Shown: piece by piece, positions 6,238 to 14,264 of the stretch | Numbering within the stretch: the stretch's first letter is position 1 | Layout of the letters: every line of letters starts with the position of its first letter | Assembly (NCBI GenBank): GCA_937975235.1 | Contig: CALJUZ010000096.1 | Coordinates: 1 to 19,027 of the forward strand | DNA from: CALJUZ01 sp003387805 | GTDB taxonomy: Bacteria; Bacillota; Limnochordia; Limnochordales; ZCTH02-B6 | DNA: 19,027 bases | Reading direction: 5' to 3' | Position numbers and translations under genes: made by a program | The notes under the pieces: model-generated | Database searches by the model: none | What the model was told of the DNA's origin: nothing | What the model saw: only the letters and a program-made list of their open reading frames with translations

Positions 6238-7131
6238 GTGCAACGTCTGCATCTCTCTCTCGTCCTGCTGGTCGCGCTGCTGGCGCTGTCGGCGCCCGCC
6301 GCGGACGCGTTTCCGCGCACCGTGGTGGACGGCATCGGCCAGGAAATTTATCTGGAGGCGCCGCCGCAGCGCATTTTGTCCGTCGGATTGGCCATGGACA
6401 ACATTTTGCTGTCGGTGACGGACCCGGAGCGGGTGGTGGGCGTCAGCGCCTGGGCTGCGGACCCCGCCTCGTCGTACGTCGTCGACAAAGTCCGGCCGCA
6501 CATGACGCTGGTGGAGCAGCTCAACGCCGAGCAGGTGCTGGCCGTCGCGCCGGACATCGTGCTGGTGGCCGTGTGGAACGATCCCGACGTGGTGCACCAG
6601 CTGCGGGACTTGGGCGTGAAGCTGTACACGTTCGCGGCCTTTGACACGGTGCAGGACGCCCTGGACAACATCGCCCGCGTCGGCGAAATCACCGGCGACG
6701 AAGAGGCCGCGCAGGCCCTCATCGACGAGTTTTTCCGCCGCTACGGGCAGATCGCGTTTCGCATCGCGGGGCGGGAGCGGCCGGGCGTGCTGGTGTGGGA
6801 CGACTGGGGCACCACCGTGGGCACGGACACGTCGGCCCACGACATCATCCTGCTGGCCGGCGGGCGCAACGTGGCCGCGGAGCGCGGCATCAGCGGCTGG
6901 CACATGATCGACGCCGAGGCCGTCATCCAGATGAACCCGGACTATATCATCACGCCCTACGATCCAGCCTTTGCCGAGCGGATCAAGAACGACCCGGTGC
7001 TGGCGTCGGTCACCGCGGTGCGCCACGGCCACGTGTACTACGTGCCGCATATGGATGCGCTGAACCATCACTTTGTCGAAGCCATCGACATCTTGGCCCG
7101 GATCCTGCATCCGGAGGCGTTTGACCGGTGA
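6238..7131 (+). CDS. btuF: ABC transporter substrate-binding protein, BtuF type (cobalamin)
   Basis: A 297-residue extracytoplasmic binding protein of the BtuF/FepB/HemV class (periplasmic-binding-protein type III, two lobes joined by a rigid helix). Residues 1-24 are a cleavable signal peptide (hydrophobic LSLVLLVALLALS, cleavage likely after ADA). RTVVDGIGQEIYLEAPPQRILSVG is the usual first strand. NAEQVLAVAPDIVLVA, LAGGRNVA and the closing HGHVYYVP follow. Cobalamin is the predicted ligand because the gene lies directly behind a cobalamin riboswitch; heme or siderophore binding cannot be excluded from the protein alone. The protein contains no cysteine, so it cannot be a lipid-anchored lipoprotein. 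The start is GTG 6238 with GGGAGG at 6223-6228; the frame is open upstream, but that stretch is riboswitch RNA. It overlaps the permease gene by four bases (GTGA). Confidence 0.92.
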   Translation: MQRLHLSLVLLVALLALSAPAADAFPRTVVDGIGQEIYLEAPPQRILSVGLAMDNILLSVTDPERVVGVSAWAADPASSYVVDKVRPHMTLVEQLNAEQVLAVAPDIVLVAVWNDPDVVHQLRDLGVKLYTFAAFDTVQDALDNIARVGEITGDEEAAQALIDEFFRRYGQIAFRIAGRERPGVLVWDDWGTTVGTDTSAHDIILLAGGRNVAAERGISGWHMIDAEAVIQMNPDYIITPYDPAFAERIKNDPVLASVTAVRHGHVYYVPHMDALNHHFVEAIDILARILHPEAFDR

Positions 7132-8273
7132 TCACGCCGGCGCCGGAAAAGCGGGCGGGCGAGGCCGTCCGCCCGCCCGCGGGCCCGCAGACGGAGCGCT
7201 GGTCCCGCCCGGGCCGCCGCCCGGCGGACGGCCGCCCATCCGGCCTGCGCTACGTCCGGCCGGCGGCGGTGCTGGCGGTGCTGGCGGCCGGCTTGTTCGC
7301 CGCGGTGGTGCTGGCCACCGCCGTGGGCGTCGTGGCGCTGCCTTACGGCGAGACGGCCCGCATCGTCTTTGCCAAGCTGCTGGGGCTGTCCAGCGGCGCG
7401 GCGCCGGCGTCGGAGGCCATCATCTGGGGCGTGCGCATGCCCCGGGTGGCGGCGGCGGGTTTGGTGGGGCTGGCGCTGGCCACCAGCGGCGCGGCCATGC
7501 AGGCCCTCTTCAAGAACCCGCTGGCGTCACCGGATTTGATCGGCGTGTCCACCGGCGGCGCCGTGGGGGCCGTGGCGGCCATTTTCCTCGGCTGGAGCCT
7601 CGTCAGCCCGTGGCTGATGCCGGCCGCGGCCTTCGCGGGCGCGCTGGCCGCGGCGGCGCTGGTGTACGCGCTGGGCACTCGGGCGGGCCGCACCGACATC
7701 GCCACGCTGCTTTTGGCCGGCGTGGCCGTCAGCGCCTTCGGCGGCGCGTTGATTTCGCTGCTGTACCATTTCGTGGATGACGGCGTGCTGCGTCAGATCG
7801 TGTACTGGCTCATGGGCAACCTGGGCGGCAAGCGCTGGGAGCACGTGCTGGCCATGGCGCCCTTCGTCGGCGTGGGAGCGATGGGGCTGGTGTTGTTTTC
7901 GTCCGAGCTCAACATGCTCATGGGCGGCGAGGACGACGCCAAGGCCATGGGCGTGGCGGTGGAGCGGACCAAGCGGTGGGTTTTGGTGCTGGTGGCGCTG
8001 TCCACCGGCGCGGCCGTGTCGGTGGCCGGCATCATCGGGTTCGTGGGACTCATCGTGCCGCACATCCTGCGGCTGGTCATCGGGCCCGACCACCGCTGGC
8101 TGCTGCCGGCCAGCGGTTTGGCGGGGGCCGCGTTTCTCATTCTGGCCGATTTGGCGGCCCGCACCGTCTTCAGTCCCGTGGAGCTGCGGACCGGCATCGT
8201 CACGGCGCTGTGCGGCGCGCCGTTCTTCCTGCACCTTTTGATGAAACGCCGCGAACTGGTGAGGTGGAGCTGA
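7128..8273 (+). CDS. btuC: FecCD-family ABC permease, BtuC type (cobalamin)
   Basis: A 381-residue integral membrane permease of the FecCD/BtuC family, expected to form a homodimer with about ten helices per subunit. The family signature SGAAMQALFKNPLASPDLIG is at about residues 121-140, with the coupling region RTDIATLLLAGVAVSA, LMGNLGG, IIGFVGLIVPHILRLVIGPDHR and a C-terminal FFLHLLMKRR. The first about 44 residues are a Pro/Arg/Gly-rich cytoplasmic extension not usual in the family, which raises some doubt about the start. However, GTG 7128 overlaps the btuF stop (GTGA) and has GGAGG at 7112-7116. Operon position behind the riboswitch and between btuF and btuD supports cobalamin as substrate. 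Confidence 0.94.
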   Translation: MITPAPEKRAGEAVRPPAGPQTERWSRPGRRPADGRPSGLRYVRPAAVLAVLAAGLFAAVVLATAVGVVALPYGETARIVFAKLLGLSSGAAPASEAIIWGVRMPRVAAAGLVGLALATSGAAMQALFKNPLASPDLIGVSTGGAVGAVAAIFLGWSLVSPWLMPAAAFAGALAAAALVYALGTRAGRTDIATLLLAGVAVSAFGGALISLLYHFVDDGVLRQIVYWLMGNLGGKRWEHVLAMAPFVGVGAMGLVLFSSELNMLMGGEDDAKAMGVAVERTKRWVLVLVALSTGAAVSVAGIIGFVGLIVPHILRLVIGPDHRWLLPASGLAGAAFLILADLAARTVFSPVELRTGIVTALCGAPFFLHLLMKRRELVRWS

Positions 8274-8274
8274 C

Positions 8275-9180
8275 GTGCTGACTGCGGAAAACATCATCTA
8301 TCGAGTGGGCGACCGCGAAATTTTGCGCGGCGTCAGCGTCCGCATCCCGCGCGGCCGGTTCGTGGGCGTCGTGGGGCCCAACGGCGCCGGCAAGACGACG
8401 CTGATCCGGGTGCTCTCGGGCGTGGCCCGGCCCGCCGCGGGCCGGGTGCTGCTGGAGGGCCGGCCGCTGGCCGGGCTGCGGGCGCGGGAGCGGGCCCGGA
8501 TGGTGGCGTACATGAGCCAAAATCCGTCCATCGGCTTCGGCTTCACCGTGGAGGACGTGGTGGCCATGGGGCGCTACGCCCACCGGCGGCCGTTGGCGCC
8601 CATGTCCGGCGCCGACCGGGCCGCGGTGGCGCGGGCCATGGCGGCCACGGGCGTGCTGCCCTTGCGGGAGCGCCTGGTCACGGAACTTTCCGGCGGCGAG
8701 CGGCAGCGGGTGTTTTTGGCCCGCACCTTGGCGCAGGAGCCGCGGCTGCTGTTTCTGGACGAGCCCACGTCGGACCTGGACGTGCGGTTTCAGCTGGAAA
8801 TTTTGTCGCTGGTGCGCACCCTGCAGCGCCGGCGCGGACTGACCGTCGTCATGGCCATTCACGATCTGACGTGGGCGGCCCGCTACTGCGACGACATCCT
8901 GGCGCTGCGGGACGGCCGTGTCGTGGCCTACGGAGAAACCGGGGAGGTGCTGACCGAGTCCTTGATTGACGACGTGTTCGGCGTGCGCAGCACCGTGGTG
9001 CGGGAGAACGGCGCGCCCGTGCGGGTTGATTTCGTCGGAACGGCCGCGGAACGGGAGATGGCCGGAAAAGGGGATTCGGCGCCGGAGCACGAGCCCGAGC
9101 CGGGCCCCGCGCCCGAGCCCGGCCCGGCGCCGGCGGACGTCACCTCGGCTCTTCGTCCACGGCCAGGCCGACCAGCTTGA
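8275..9180 (+). CDS. btuD: ABC transporter ATPase, BtuD/FecE type (cobalamin)
   Basis: A 301-residue nucleotide-binding subunit that powers the BtuC permease. Walker A is GPNGAGKTT (34-42), the Q-loop Gln is Q82, the signature LSGGERQR (138-145), Walker B LLFLDEP with catalytic E163, and the H-loop His H196. Everything needed for ATP hydrolysis is present. From about residue 255 the protein leaves the ATPase fold and ends in an acidic Pro/Glu-rich tail (EPEPGPAPEPGPAPA). The last 13 codons lie on the opposite strand to the end of the aldehyde dehydrogenase gene, a 41-base tail-to-tail overlap. The tail may be non-functional read-through of a lost stop codon. The start GTG is one base after the btuC stop, with GAGGTGGAG just upstream. 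Confidence 0.94.
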   Translation: MLTAENIIYRVGDREILRGVSVRIPRGRFVGVVGPNGAGKTTLIRVLSGVARPAAGRVLLEGRPLAGLRARERARMVAYMSQNPSIGFGFTVEDVVAMGRYAHRRPLAPMSGADRAAVARAMAATGVLPLRERLVTELSGGERQRVFLARTLAQEPRLLFLDEPTSDLDVRFQLEILSLVRTLQRRRGLTVVMAIHDLTWAARYCDDILALRDGRVVAYGETGEVLTESLIDDVFGVRSTVVRENGAPVRVDFVGTAAEREMAGKGDSAPEHEPEPGPAPEPGPAPADVTSALRPRPGRPA

Positions 9181-10627
9181 CCTCCAGGAATTCGTGGATC
9201 CCGTAGGGCCCGCCTTCCCGGCCGATGCCGCTTTCCTTGAAACCGCCGAAGGGCACCTGGGCCGTGGACGGCGTGCCGTCGTTGAGGCCGATGATGCCGT
9301 ACTCCAGCCGCTCGGCGGCGCGGATGCCCCGGCTGATGTTTTCCGTGAAGACGTAGGCCGCCAGGCCGTAGGGGCTGTCATTGGCCCGCTCGTACGCCTC
9401 CGCCTCGTGCTCGAAGGGGATGAGGGGCGCCACGGGGCCGAAGGTCTCCTCCCGCATGATGCGCATGTCGTCGCGCACGCCGGCCAGCACGGTGGGCAGG
9501 AAGAACCAGCCGCGAGCCAGCTCGCCTTCGGTCACGCGCCGCCCGCCGGCCAGCAGCTCCGCGCCCCGGGCCACGGCGTCTTCCACGTGGGCCGTTACCT
9601 TCTCCAGGGCGGCCTCGTCCACCAGCGGGCCCACCTCGGCGTCTTCGCTCAAACCGTCGGCTACCCGCAGGTTTCGCACCGCTGCGGTGAATTTCTCGGC
9701 GAACCGCTCGTAGATGCCTTTCTGCACGTAAATGCGGTTGGCGCAGACGCACGTCTGGCCGGAGTTGCGGAATTTGGAGGCCATGGTGCCCCGCACCGCT
9801 TTGTCCACGTCCGCGTCGTCGAACACGATGACGGGCGCGTGGCCGCCCAGCTCCAGCGACACCCGCTTCACCTGGTCCGCGGCCTTGCGCATCAAGAGCT
9901 TGCCCACTTCGGTGGAGCCGGTGAACGTAATCTTGCGCACCCGGTGGTCCGACAGCCACGCATCGGCCACCGCCGCGGGGTCGTTGGTGGTCACCAGGTT
10001 GATGACTCCCGGCGGCACGCCCGCTTCGGCGAAGATGTCCATGAGGGCCATGGCGGTCAGCGGCGTCTGCTCCGCGGGTTTGAGCACCACGGTGCAGCCC
10101 GCGGCCAGCGCCGGCGCGACTTTGCGGGTCACCATGGCCGCGGGGAAGTTCCACGGCGTAATGGCGGCCACCACGCCCACGGGCTGCTTCAGCACCAGGT
10201 GGCGTTTGCCGGGCGCCATGGGCGGGATAATGTCGCCGTAGGCCCGCTCGCCTTCGCCGGCGAACCATTCGAGGAACGAGGCCGCGTAGCTGATTTCGCC
10301 CCGGGCTTCGCGGATGGGTTTGCCCATCTCCAGCGTCAGCGTGCGGGCCAGCTCGTCCCGGCGCTCGTACATCAGGGCCGCGGCTTGGCGCAGCATGACG
10401 CCCCGGCGGTAGGCCGGCAGGCGCGACCACTGGGGAAAGGCCGCGTACGCGGCGTCCACCGCCCGGCGGGCGTCGGCCGCGTCGCCGTCGGAGACGTGGG
10501 CCACCACTTGGCCCGTGGCGGGGTTGAAGACGGGGAAGCGCCGGCCCGAGGCGCTTTCCGACCACCGGCCGTTGATGAACAGCGACTGCTCCGTGTTTAT
10601 CCGCTCATGAAGCGCCGCATCGCTCAT
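9140..10627 (-). CDS. gabD: NAD(P)-dependent aldehyde dehydrogenase, succinate-semialdehyde dehydrogenase type
   Basis: A 495-residue aldehyde dehydrogenase of the GabD group, cytosolic and expected to be tetrameric, oxidising succinate semialdehyde or a similar acid aldehyde to the carboxylate. Landmarks are PWNFPAAMVTRKVAPALAAG with N160, KPAEQTPLTA, FTGSTEVGK, catalytic Glu E259 in SLELGGHAP and nucleophile C293 in GQTCVCANR. The vicinal C295 in the TCVC pattern is typical of GabD enzymes and is linked to redox control in some. EETFGPVAP and GGFKESGIGREGG complete the fold. Three ATG codons are consecutive (10633, 10630, 10627); AAAGGAG is eight bases from the third, which I chose. It follows the YczE-like gene by 25 bases on the same strand, so it is probably the second gene of a two-gene operon. 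No GABA aminotransferase is in view, so the physiological aldehyde is uncertain. Confidence 0.92.
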   Translation of the reverse strand: MSDAALHERINTEQSLFINGRWSESASGRRFPVFNPATGQVVAHVSDGDAADARRAVDAAYAAFPQWSRLPAYRRGVMLRQAAALMYERRDELARTLTLEMGKPIREARGEISYAASFLEWFAGEGERAYGDIIPPMAPGKRHLVLKQPVGVVAAITPWNFPAAMVTRKVAPALAAGCTVVLKPAEQTPLTAMALMDIFAEAGVPPGVINLVTTNDPAAVADAWLSDHRVRKITFTGSTEVGKLLMRKAADQVKRVSLELGGHAPVIVFDDADVDKAVRGTMASKFRNSGQTCVCANRIYVQKGIYERFAEKFTAAVRNLRVADGLSEDAEVGPLVDEAALEKVTAHVEDAVARGAELLAGGRRVTEGELARGWFFLPTVLAGVRDDMRIMREETFGPVAPLIPFEHEAEAYERANDSPYGLAAYVFTENISRGIRAAERLEYGIIGLNDGTPSTAQVPFGGFKESGIGREGGPYGIHEFLEVKLVGLAVDEEPR

Positions 10628-10652
10628 CATCATCGCTCCTTTCGAAACCGTG

Positions 10653-11384
10653 TCATTCACCCGCGGCTTGCGTGCCGCCGTCCGGGCCGGCCGCCGTGCC
10701 GGCTGGCCGTTCCGGCCCGGCCGCGGGCTCGGAGGCCGCCCGGCCCGCCTCCAGCCGCCGCAGCAGCGTGCGGAAGCCGTCGATGACGGGCCCGAGCCCG
10801 AAGGCCACCATGACGGTGCCGATGCCCACCGGGCCGCCCAGCAGCCAGCCGCCGGCCAGCGCGGCCAGGTCCATGGCAATCTTTATTCGGTACAATGGCT
10901 GGCCGGTCCGCTCGTGCAGCGTGACCATGAGGCCGTCCCGGGGCCCGGCGCCTTGGCCGGGGTGCAGGTACAGCGCGACGCCGAAGCCCATGACGACGAT
11001 GCCGGCGGCCAAAAACAGCAGTCCCGGCCAGCCGTCCACGTACGGCACCAGGCCCCACGCCGAGAAGCGGTCCATCCACCAGCCGATGGTGATGACGTTG
11101 AGCACCGTCACGACGGTGAGGGTCCGTCCCCGCAGGAGCAGAATGAGCAAGATGATGGCGGCGCCCGCGAGCTGGTTGGCCCGGCCTACGGTGATGCCCA
11201 GCTGCCGCGCCAAGCCCAGGTGCAGCACGTCCCAGGGGCCTACGCCCCAAGGCGTCTGGATGGTCATCAGCAGGCCGTATCCCATGACGGGCGCGGTCAC
11301 CATGATGGCGATGATTCCGTGCCAGACTTTGGGAGGAAAAAACGCGCGCCAGAGCTGCTGCCACGTACCGTTTGATGTGCGCAA
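10653..11384 (-). CDS. YczE/YyaS/YitT-family membrane protein
   Basis: A 243-residue integral membrane protein with five or so hydrophobic segments (about 21-42, 66-85, 88-106, 116-140 and 166-195). The family hallmark is GVGPWDVLHLGLARQLGI (about 47-64) plus a second related block GQGAGPRDGLMVTL (about 143-156). Bacillus YczE is encoded in the surfactin region, but the molecular function of the family is not established; transport has been suggested. The start is a TTG at 11384: an in-frame TGA lies two codons upstream, so no earlier start is possible, and AGGA about nine bases upstream can serve as binding site. The last about 30 residues are a Gly/Pro/Ala/Glu-rich soluble tail. It is followed closely by the aldehyde dehydrogenase gene, suggesting a joint role that cannot be specified. 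Confidence 0.85.
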   Translation of the reverse strand: MRTSNGTWQQLWRAFFPPKVWHGIIAIMVTAPVMGYGLLMTIQTPWGVGPWDVLHLGLARQLGITVGRANQLAGAAIILLILLLRGRTLTVVTVLNVITIGWWMDRFSAWGLVPYVDGWPGLLFLAAGIVVMGFGVALYLHPGQGAGPRDGLMVTLHERTGQPLYRIKIAMDLAALAGGWLLGGPVGIGTVMVAFGLGPVIDGFRTLLRRLEAGRAASEPAAGPERPAGTAAGPDGGTQAAGE

Positions 11385-11608
11385 AGTTCATCATCCTGTT
11401 CGTGCCGGGTGATTCCACGGCGAAGGGCGCGGTTCCTTCCCGGCGGGCCCGGCGCGGCCCGGGCGCCGCCCGGCACCGTCGAGGGAGGTATCCGCCCGCC
11501 GCCCACGGAATTGATCGGCGGAAAATGCCCGGCAGGCGGCGCGGGGCGGCCCGCTGGCCCGCCGGCCCGCCGGCCAGGGTGCGGTGCGAACGGAGGATGG
11601 CATGTTCC
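11385..11608. other. Divergent intergenic region with no recognisable gene
   Basis: These 224 bases separate the minus-strand yczE-like gene from the plus-strand epimerase and must hold promoters for both. The stretch is very GC-rich (several GGCCCG/CGGGCC-type short inverted repeats between 11435 and 11475 and again at 11535-11575). I see no convincing -35/-10 pair on either strand. A strong ribosome-binding-like GAGGGAGGT at 11481-11489 has no start codon at a usable distance. Confidence 0.5.
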
Positions 11609-12586
11609 ATGGCGGGAGACGAGCAGAACGCGAGCGTGTACGGCGCCATGCGGGCGCTGGTCACGGGCGGGGCGGGGTTCATCGGCAGCCACCTGGCCGA
11701 CGCCCTGCTGGAGCGGGGCGCGCAGGTGGCGGTGCTGGACAGCCTGGCCACCGGCCGCCGGGAAAACGTGGCGCCCGGCGCCGAGTTTTTCGAAGCCGAT
11801 TTGCGGGACCGGGACGCGGTGCTGCAGGCCGTGGGCCGCTTCCGGCCCACCCACATATTCCACCAGGCCGCCCAGGCGTCGGTCAAAGTTTCGGTGGACG
11901 ACCCGCTCCTGGACGCGCACGTCAACGTCATCGGCGGCCTGCATTTGCTGGAGGCGGCCCGGGAGGCGGGCGTGAAGCGGTTCGTCTTCGCCTCCACCGG
12001 CGGGGCTTTGTACGGCGAGGTGCCCGACGGCCGGGCGGCCGACGAGGGCCGGCCCTTGCAGCCGAAAAGCCCCTACGGCGCCGGCAAAGCGGCCTTCGAG
12101 CTTTATTTGGACGTGTACCGCCAAAACTTCGGCCTTTCGTACACCGTGCTGCGGTACGCCAACGTGTACGGCCCCCGGCAGGATCCTTTCGGCGAGGCGG
12201 GCGTGGTGGCCATCTTCACGTCCCGGCTGCTGCGGGGCGAGCCCGTGACGCTGTTTGCACGCAAAAATCCCGGCGATGACGGCTGCGTGCGGGATTACGT
12301 GTACGTGGGCGACGTGGTGGCCGCCAACCTGCTGGCGGCCGAGGCGGAGCTGGACGGCGCCTTCAACGTGGGCACCGGCGTGGGCACGACCACCCGGCAG
12401 GTGCTGGCGGCCATCGAGGCGGCTTTGGGCAAAAGCGCGGAGATCATGCCCGCGCCGCCCCGGCCCGGCGATCTGGAGCGCAGCGTCGTGGACGCGTCGG
12501 CACTGCGGCGGGCCGGCTGGCGCCCGGCGGTGTCCTTTGACGAAGGCATTCGCCGCACGGTGGCGTGGTTTCAGGAGCGGCTGTGA
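11609..12586 (+). CDS. NAD-dependent nucleotide-sugar epimerase (GalE-like extended SDR)
   Basis: A 325-residue extended short-chain dehydrogenase of the UDP-glucose 4-epimerase group, which interconverts nucleotide sugars at C4 through a transient 4-keto intermediate with bound NAD. The Rossmann motif GGAGFIG is at residues 20-26, the NAD ribose contact is D44 (VLDSLATG), and the catalytic set is S129/T130 and Y156-x3-K160 (SPYGAGK). The substrate side has LRYANVYGPRQDP and RDYVYVGDVVAA. Most relatives begin at MRALVTGG (residue 14, base 11648), but that ATG lacks a binding site. ATG 11609 follows GGAGG at 11592-11596 by 12 bases, and ATG 11597 directly abuts it. I use 11609, with the start uncertain by about 13 residues. 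It supplies sugars for surface polysaccharide, and its substrate cannot be fixed from the sequence. Confidence 0.9.
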   Translation: MAGDEQNASVYGAMRALVTGGAGFIGSHLADALLERGAQVAVLDSLATGRRENVAPGAEFFEADLRDRDAVLQAVGRFRPTHIFHQAAQASVKVSVDDPLLDAHVNVIGGLHLLEAAREAGVKRFVFASTGGALYGEVPDGRAADEGRPLQPKSPYGAGKAAFELYLDVYRQNFGLSYTVLRYANVYGPRQDPFGEAGVVAIFTSRLLRGEPVTLFARKNPGDDGCVRDYVYVGDVVAANLLAAEAELDGAFNVGTGVGTTTRQVLAAIEAALGKSAEIMPAPPRPGDLERSVVDASALRRAGWRPAVSFDEGIRRTVAWFQERL

Positions 12587-12614
12587 GCCGGCGCGCGGGC
12601 CATCGGAAGCGAAA

Positions 12615-12645
12615 AGAGTCGGGGGCGTGCCCCGACTCTCTTGTT
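12615..12645. terminator. Bidirectional intrinsic terminator
   Basis: AGAGTCGGGG (12615-12624) pairs perfectly with CCCCGACTCT (12630-12639) over a 5-base loop. On the plus strand CTTGTT follows; on the minus strand TTTTC follows the stem. It sits between the ends of the epimerase and the convergent small membrane protein gene and can serve both. Confidence 0.85.
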
Positions 12646-12657
12646 GGCGGCTTTTCG

Positions 12658-13038
12658 TCAGCGCGCCAGCGCCCGGCGCTGGCGGGCCGAAGCCATCTCG
12701 ATGAGACCCAGGGCCGTCAGGCCCAGAAGCAGGTGCAGGACGATGAACCAGACCGCGCTGACCATGTCGGACAGCAGCAGCATGCCCGTCACCAGGGGAA
12801 GAATGGGCGCGAAACGGGCCATGTTGCGCAGGCCGTCCTGCTCGACGCCGGGCAGCCGCCGCAGGGCGATGAGCGCCAGCACGGCGATGAGAATGCCCAA
12901 CGACGTGTGGGTTTCCCAGATGCGCTCGTTCATAATCCAGTTGACCCAGCCGCCGGTGACGCCGAACACGACGATGATCGAACGGAAAAACCCGAGCAAA
13001 AACTGCAGGTAGAACACGACGCGAAGTGCGATGAGCAC
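12658..13038 (-). CDS. Small four-helix membrane protein, function unknown
   Basis: A 126-residue very hydrophobic protein with four predicted membrane helices (about 3-28, 45-60, 76-91 and 95-115) and short charged ends (ARQRRALAR at the C-terminus). I do not recognise a characterised family. Two histidines occur in similar settings at the start of helix 2 and in helix 4: H44 in HTSLG and H102 in HLLLG. This HxxLG pairing resembles axial heme-ligand settings of small b-type cytochromes, but that is speculative. The GTG start at 13038 has AAGGAGG ten bases upstream on this strand, a very strong site. The gene is transcribed alone and convergently to the epimerase, with a shared terminator between them. 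Confidence 0.75.
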   Translation of the reverse strand: MLIALRVVFYLQFLLGFFRSIIVVFGVTGGWVNWIMNERIWETHTSLGILIAVLALIALRRLPGVEQDGLRNMARFAPILPLVTGMLLLSDMVSAVWFIVLHLLLGLTALGLIEMASARQRRALAR

Positions 13039-13082
13039 GGATTGCCAGCCTCCTTTGCCTGTCCCGGTGACTCTTCACCTAC

Positions 13083-13111
13083 AGACTAGAACTTTCCAGC
13101 GAGAATGTCCA
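13083..13111 (-). promoter_or_regulatory. Candidate promoter of the small membrane protein gene
   Basis: Read on the minus strand, TGGACA (13111-13106) is a five-of-six -35, followed by a 17-bp spacer and TAGTCT (13088-13083), a weak -10. It ends 44 bases before the GTG start. Confidence 0.35.
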
Positions 13112-13315
13112 GATCCCGAGCGCGTTGCGGCGGGCGCCCGTGCTCTTGCGGCGCGGCCGCCGCCGCATCGGCCCGCCGGCGCGGCGCCGGCCCGGCGAAA
13201 ATCGTGCAGGAATTCCGTCACGAATAGAGAATGATGCAGTTCAACCGGAAGTTATCCGATAAAACATGAAATAGCTCATAAAGCGTGGGATTTGCGCAGC
13301 GAAGGGGAGTATTCT
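13112..13315. other. Intergenic region upstream of the RpiR operon, with an AT-rich palindrome
   Basis: The left part (13120-13200) is GC-rich and featureless apart from short CGCGGC/GCCGGC repeats. From 13215 to 13290 it becomes the most A/T-rich stretch of the window. It contains the perfect palindrome TTATC-C-GATAA at 13252-13262, 53 bases before the RpiR start. This is a plausible operator/promoter zone for the self-regulated operon. TTATCC (13252-13257) with TCATAA (13276-13281) at an 18-bp spacing is a weak promoter candidate overlapping the palindrome. No gene is seen. Confidence 0.4.
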
Positions 13316-14248
13316 TTGAGGCTGGTGGACCGTTTCCGGGCGCAGCACTGGCGCATGAGCCGCAACCAGCGCACCATTGCCGAGTACATCATGGCCCGGC
13401 CCGAGGAGTGCGCGTTCTTGACCGCTTCCGAGCTGGGCCGCAGGGTGGGGGTCAGCGAGTCCACGGTGGTGCGCTTCGCCGCCACGGTGGGCTTTGCGGG
13501 CTACCCGGAGCTGCAGCGGGCGCTGCAGGAGGAGCTGCGGCAGCGCCTTTCCACCGTGGAGCGCTTGGAGGCCGGCCGCGAGGGCATCCGGCAGCTGGGC
13601 GATCCGCTGCAGGCCGTGTGGCAAAACGACGTCAACAATCTCAACCGCACGTTCCAGAATTTGTCCAAGGAAGACTTTGACCGGGCCGTGGCCATGCTGG
13701 CCGAAGCCCGGCATATTTACGTCATCGGCCTGCGCACGTCGGCGGCGGTGGCGGTGCTGCTGACCACGGCGCTGCGCTATTTGGGCAAGACGGTCATTCG
13801 CATCGACCTGGGCGTGGGCGACTACTGGGAGCAGCTGGACGCGGCGGGGCCCGAGGACGTGGTGTTCGGCATCAGCGTGCCCCGCTACACCCGGTGGGCC
13901 ACGGACATGCTGCGCTACGCCCACCGCCGCGGGGTTCCCACCGTCGTGCTGACGGACAACCCCGTGTCGCCGCTGTCCGAGTTCGCCGACGTCACGCTGC
14001 CGGCGGTGACCGATTTCAACTCCTTCATCGAGTCCTTCGTCGCGCCGCTGAGCCTGGTCAACGCGCTGATTTTGGGCGTGGCCCTGCACGATGAGCAGCG
14101 CACCCTGGAGGTGCTGCGCGGGCGCGAGGACCTGTGGCGCGAAAAGCAGCTGTATGACAGTCCCGAGTACGTCGATTGGGGGGATGCGTCGCAGGGGAAT
14201 GCCCTTCGGGAACGTCGCTTGCTGCCTCTGACGGGGGATCAGTACTGA
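13316..14248 (+). CDS. MurR/RpiR-family transcriptional regulator (HTH_6 plus SIS domain)
   Basis: A 310-residue regulator. Residues about 1-78 are the RpiR-type helix-turn-helix (MSRNQRTIAEYIM, then TASELGRRVGVSESTVVRFAATVGFAGYPELQ). Residues about 122-265 are an SIS (sugar isomerase) domain starting ARHIYVIGLRTSAAVAVLL and including VVFGISVPRYTRWATDML and VVLTDNPVSPLSEFADVTL. SIS domains in this family usually bind phosphosugars, but some relatives respond to other small ligands. A 40-residue tail ends in LTGDQY. The start is TTG 13316, with AAGGGGAG at 13302-13309 six bases upstream; the in-frame TTG at 13292 lacks a binding site. It is the first gene of the TAXI-TRAP operon, 16 bases before the binding protein, and most likely controls this operon, possibly through the palindrome at 13252-13262. 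Confidence 0.93.
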   Translation: MRLVDRFRAQHWRMSRNQRTIAEYIMARPEECAFLTASELGRRVGVSESTVVRFAATVGFAGYPELQRALQEELRQRLSTVERLEAGREGIRQLGDPLQAVWQNDVNNLNRTFQNLSKEDFDRAVAMLAEARHIYVIGLRTSAAVAVLLTTALRYLGKTVIRIDLGVGDYWEQLDAAGPEDVVFGISVPRYTRWATDMLRYAHRRGVPTVVLTDNPVSPLSEFADVTLPAVTDFNSFIESFVAPLSLVNALILGVALHDEQRTLEVLRGREDLWREKQLYDSPEYVDWGDASQGNALRERRLLPLTGDQY

Positions 14249-14264
14249 ACAGGAGGTCGAAAGC

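Noticed and set aside
11481..11489. Strong ribosome-binding-like GAGGGAGGT suggesting an extra small gene before the epimerase
   Set aside because: No ATG, GTG or TTG follows within a usable distance in a frame that stays open.
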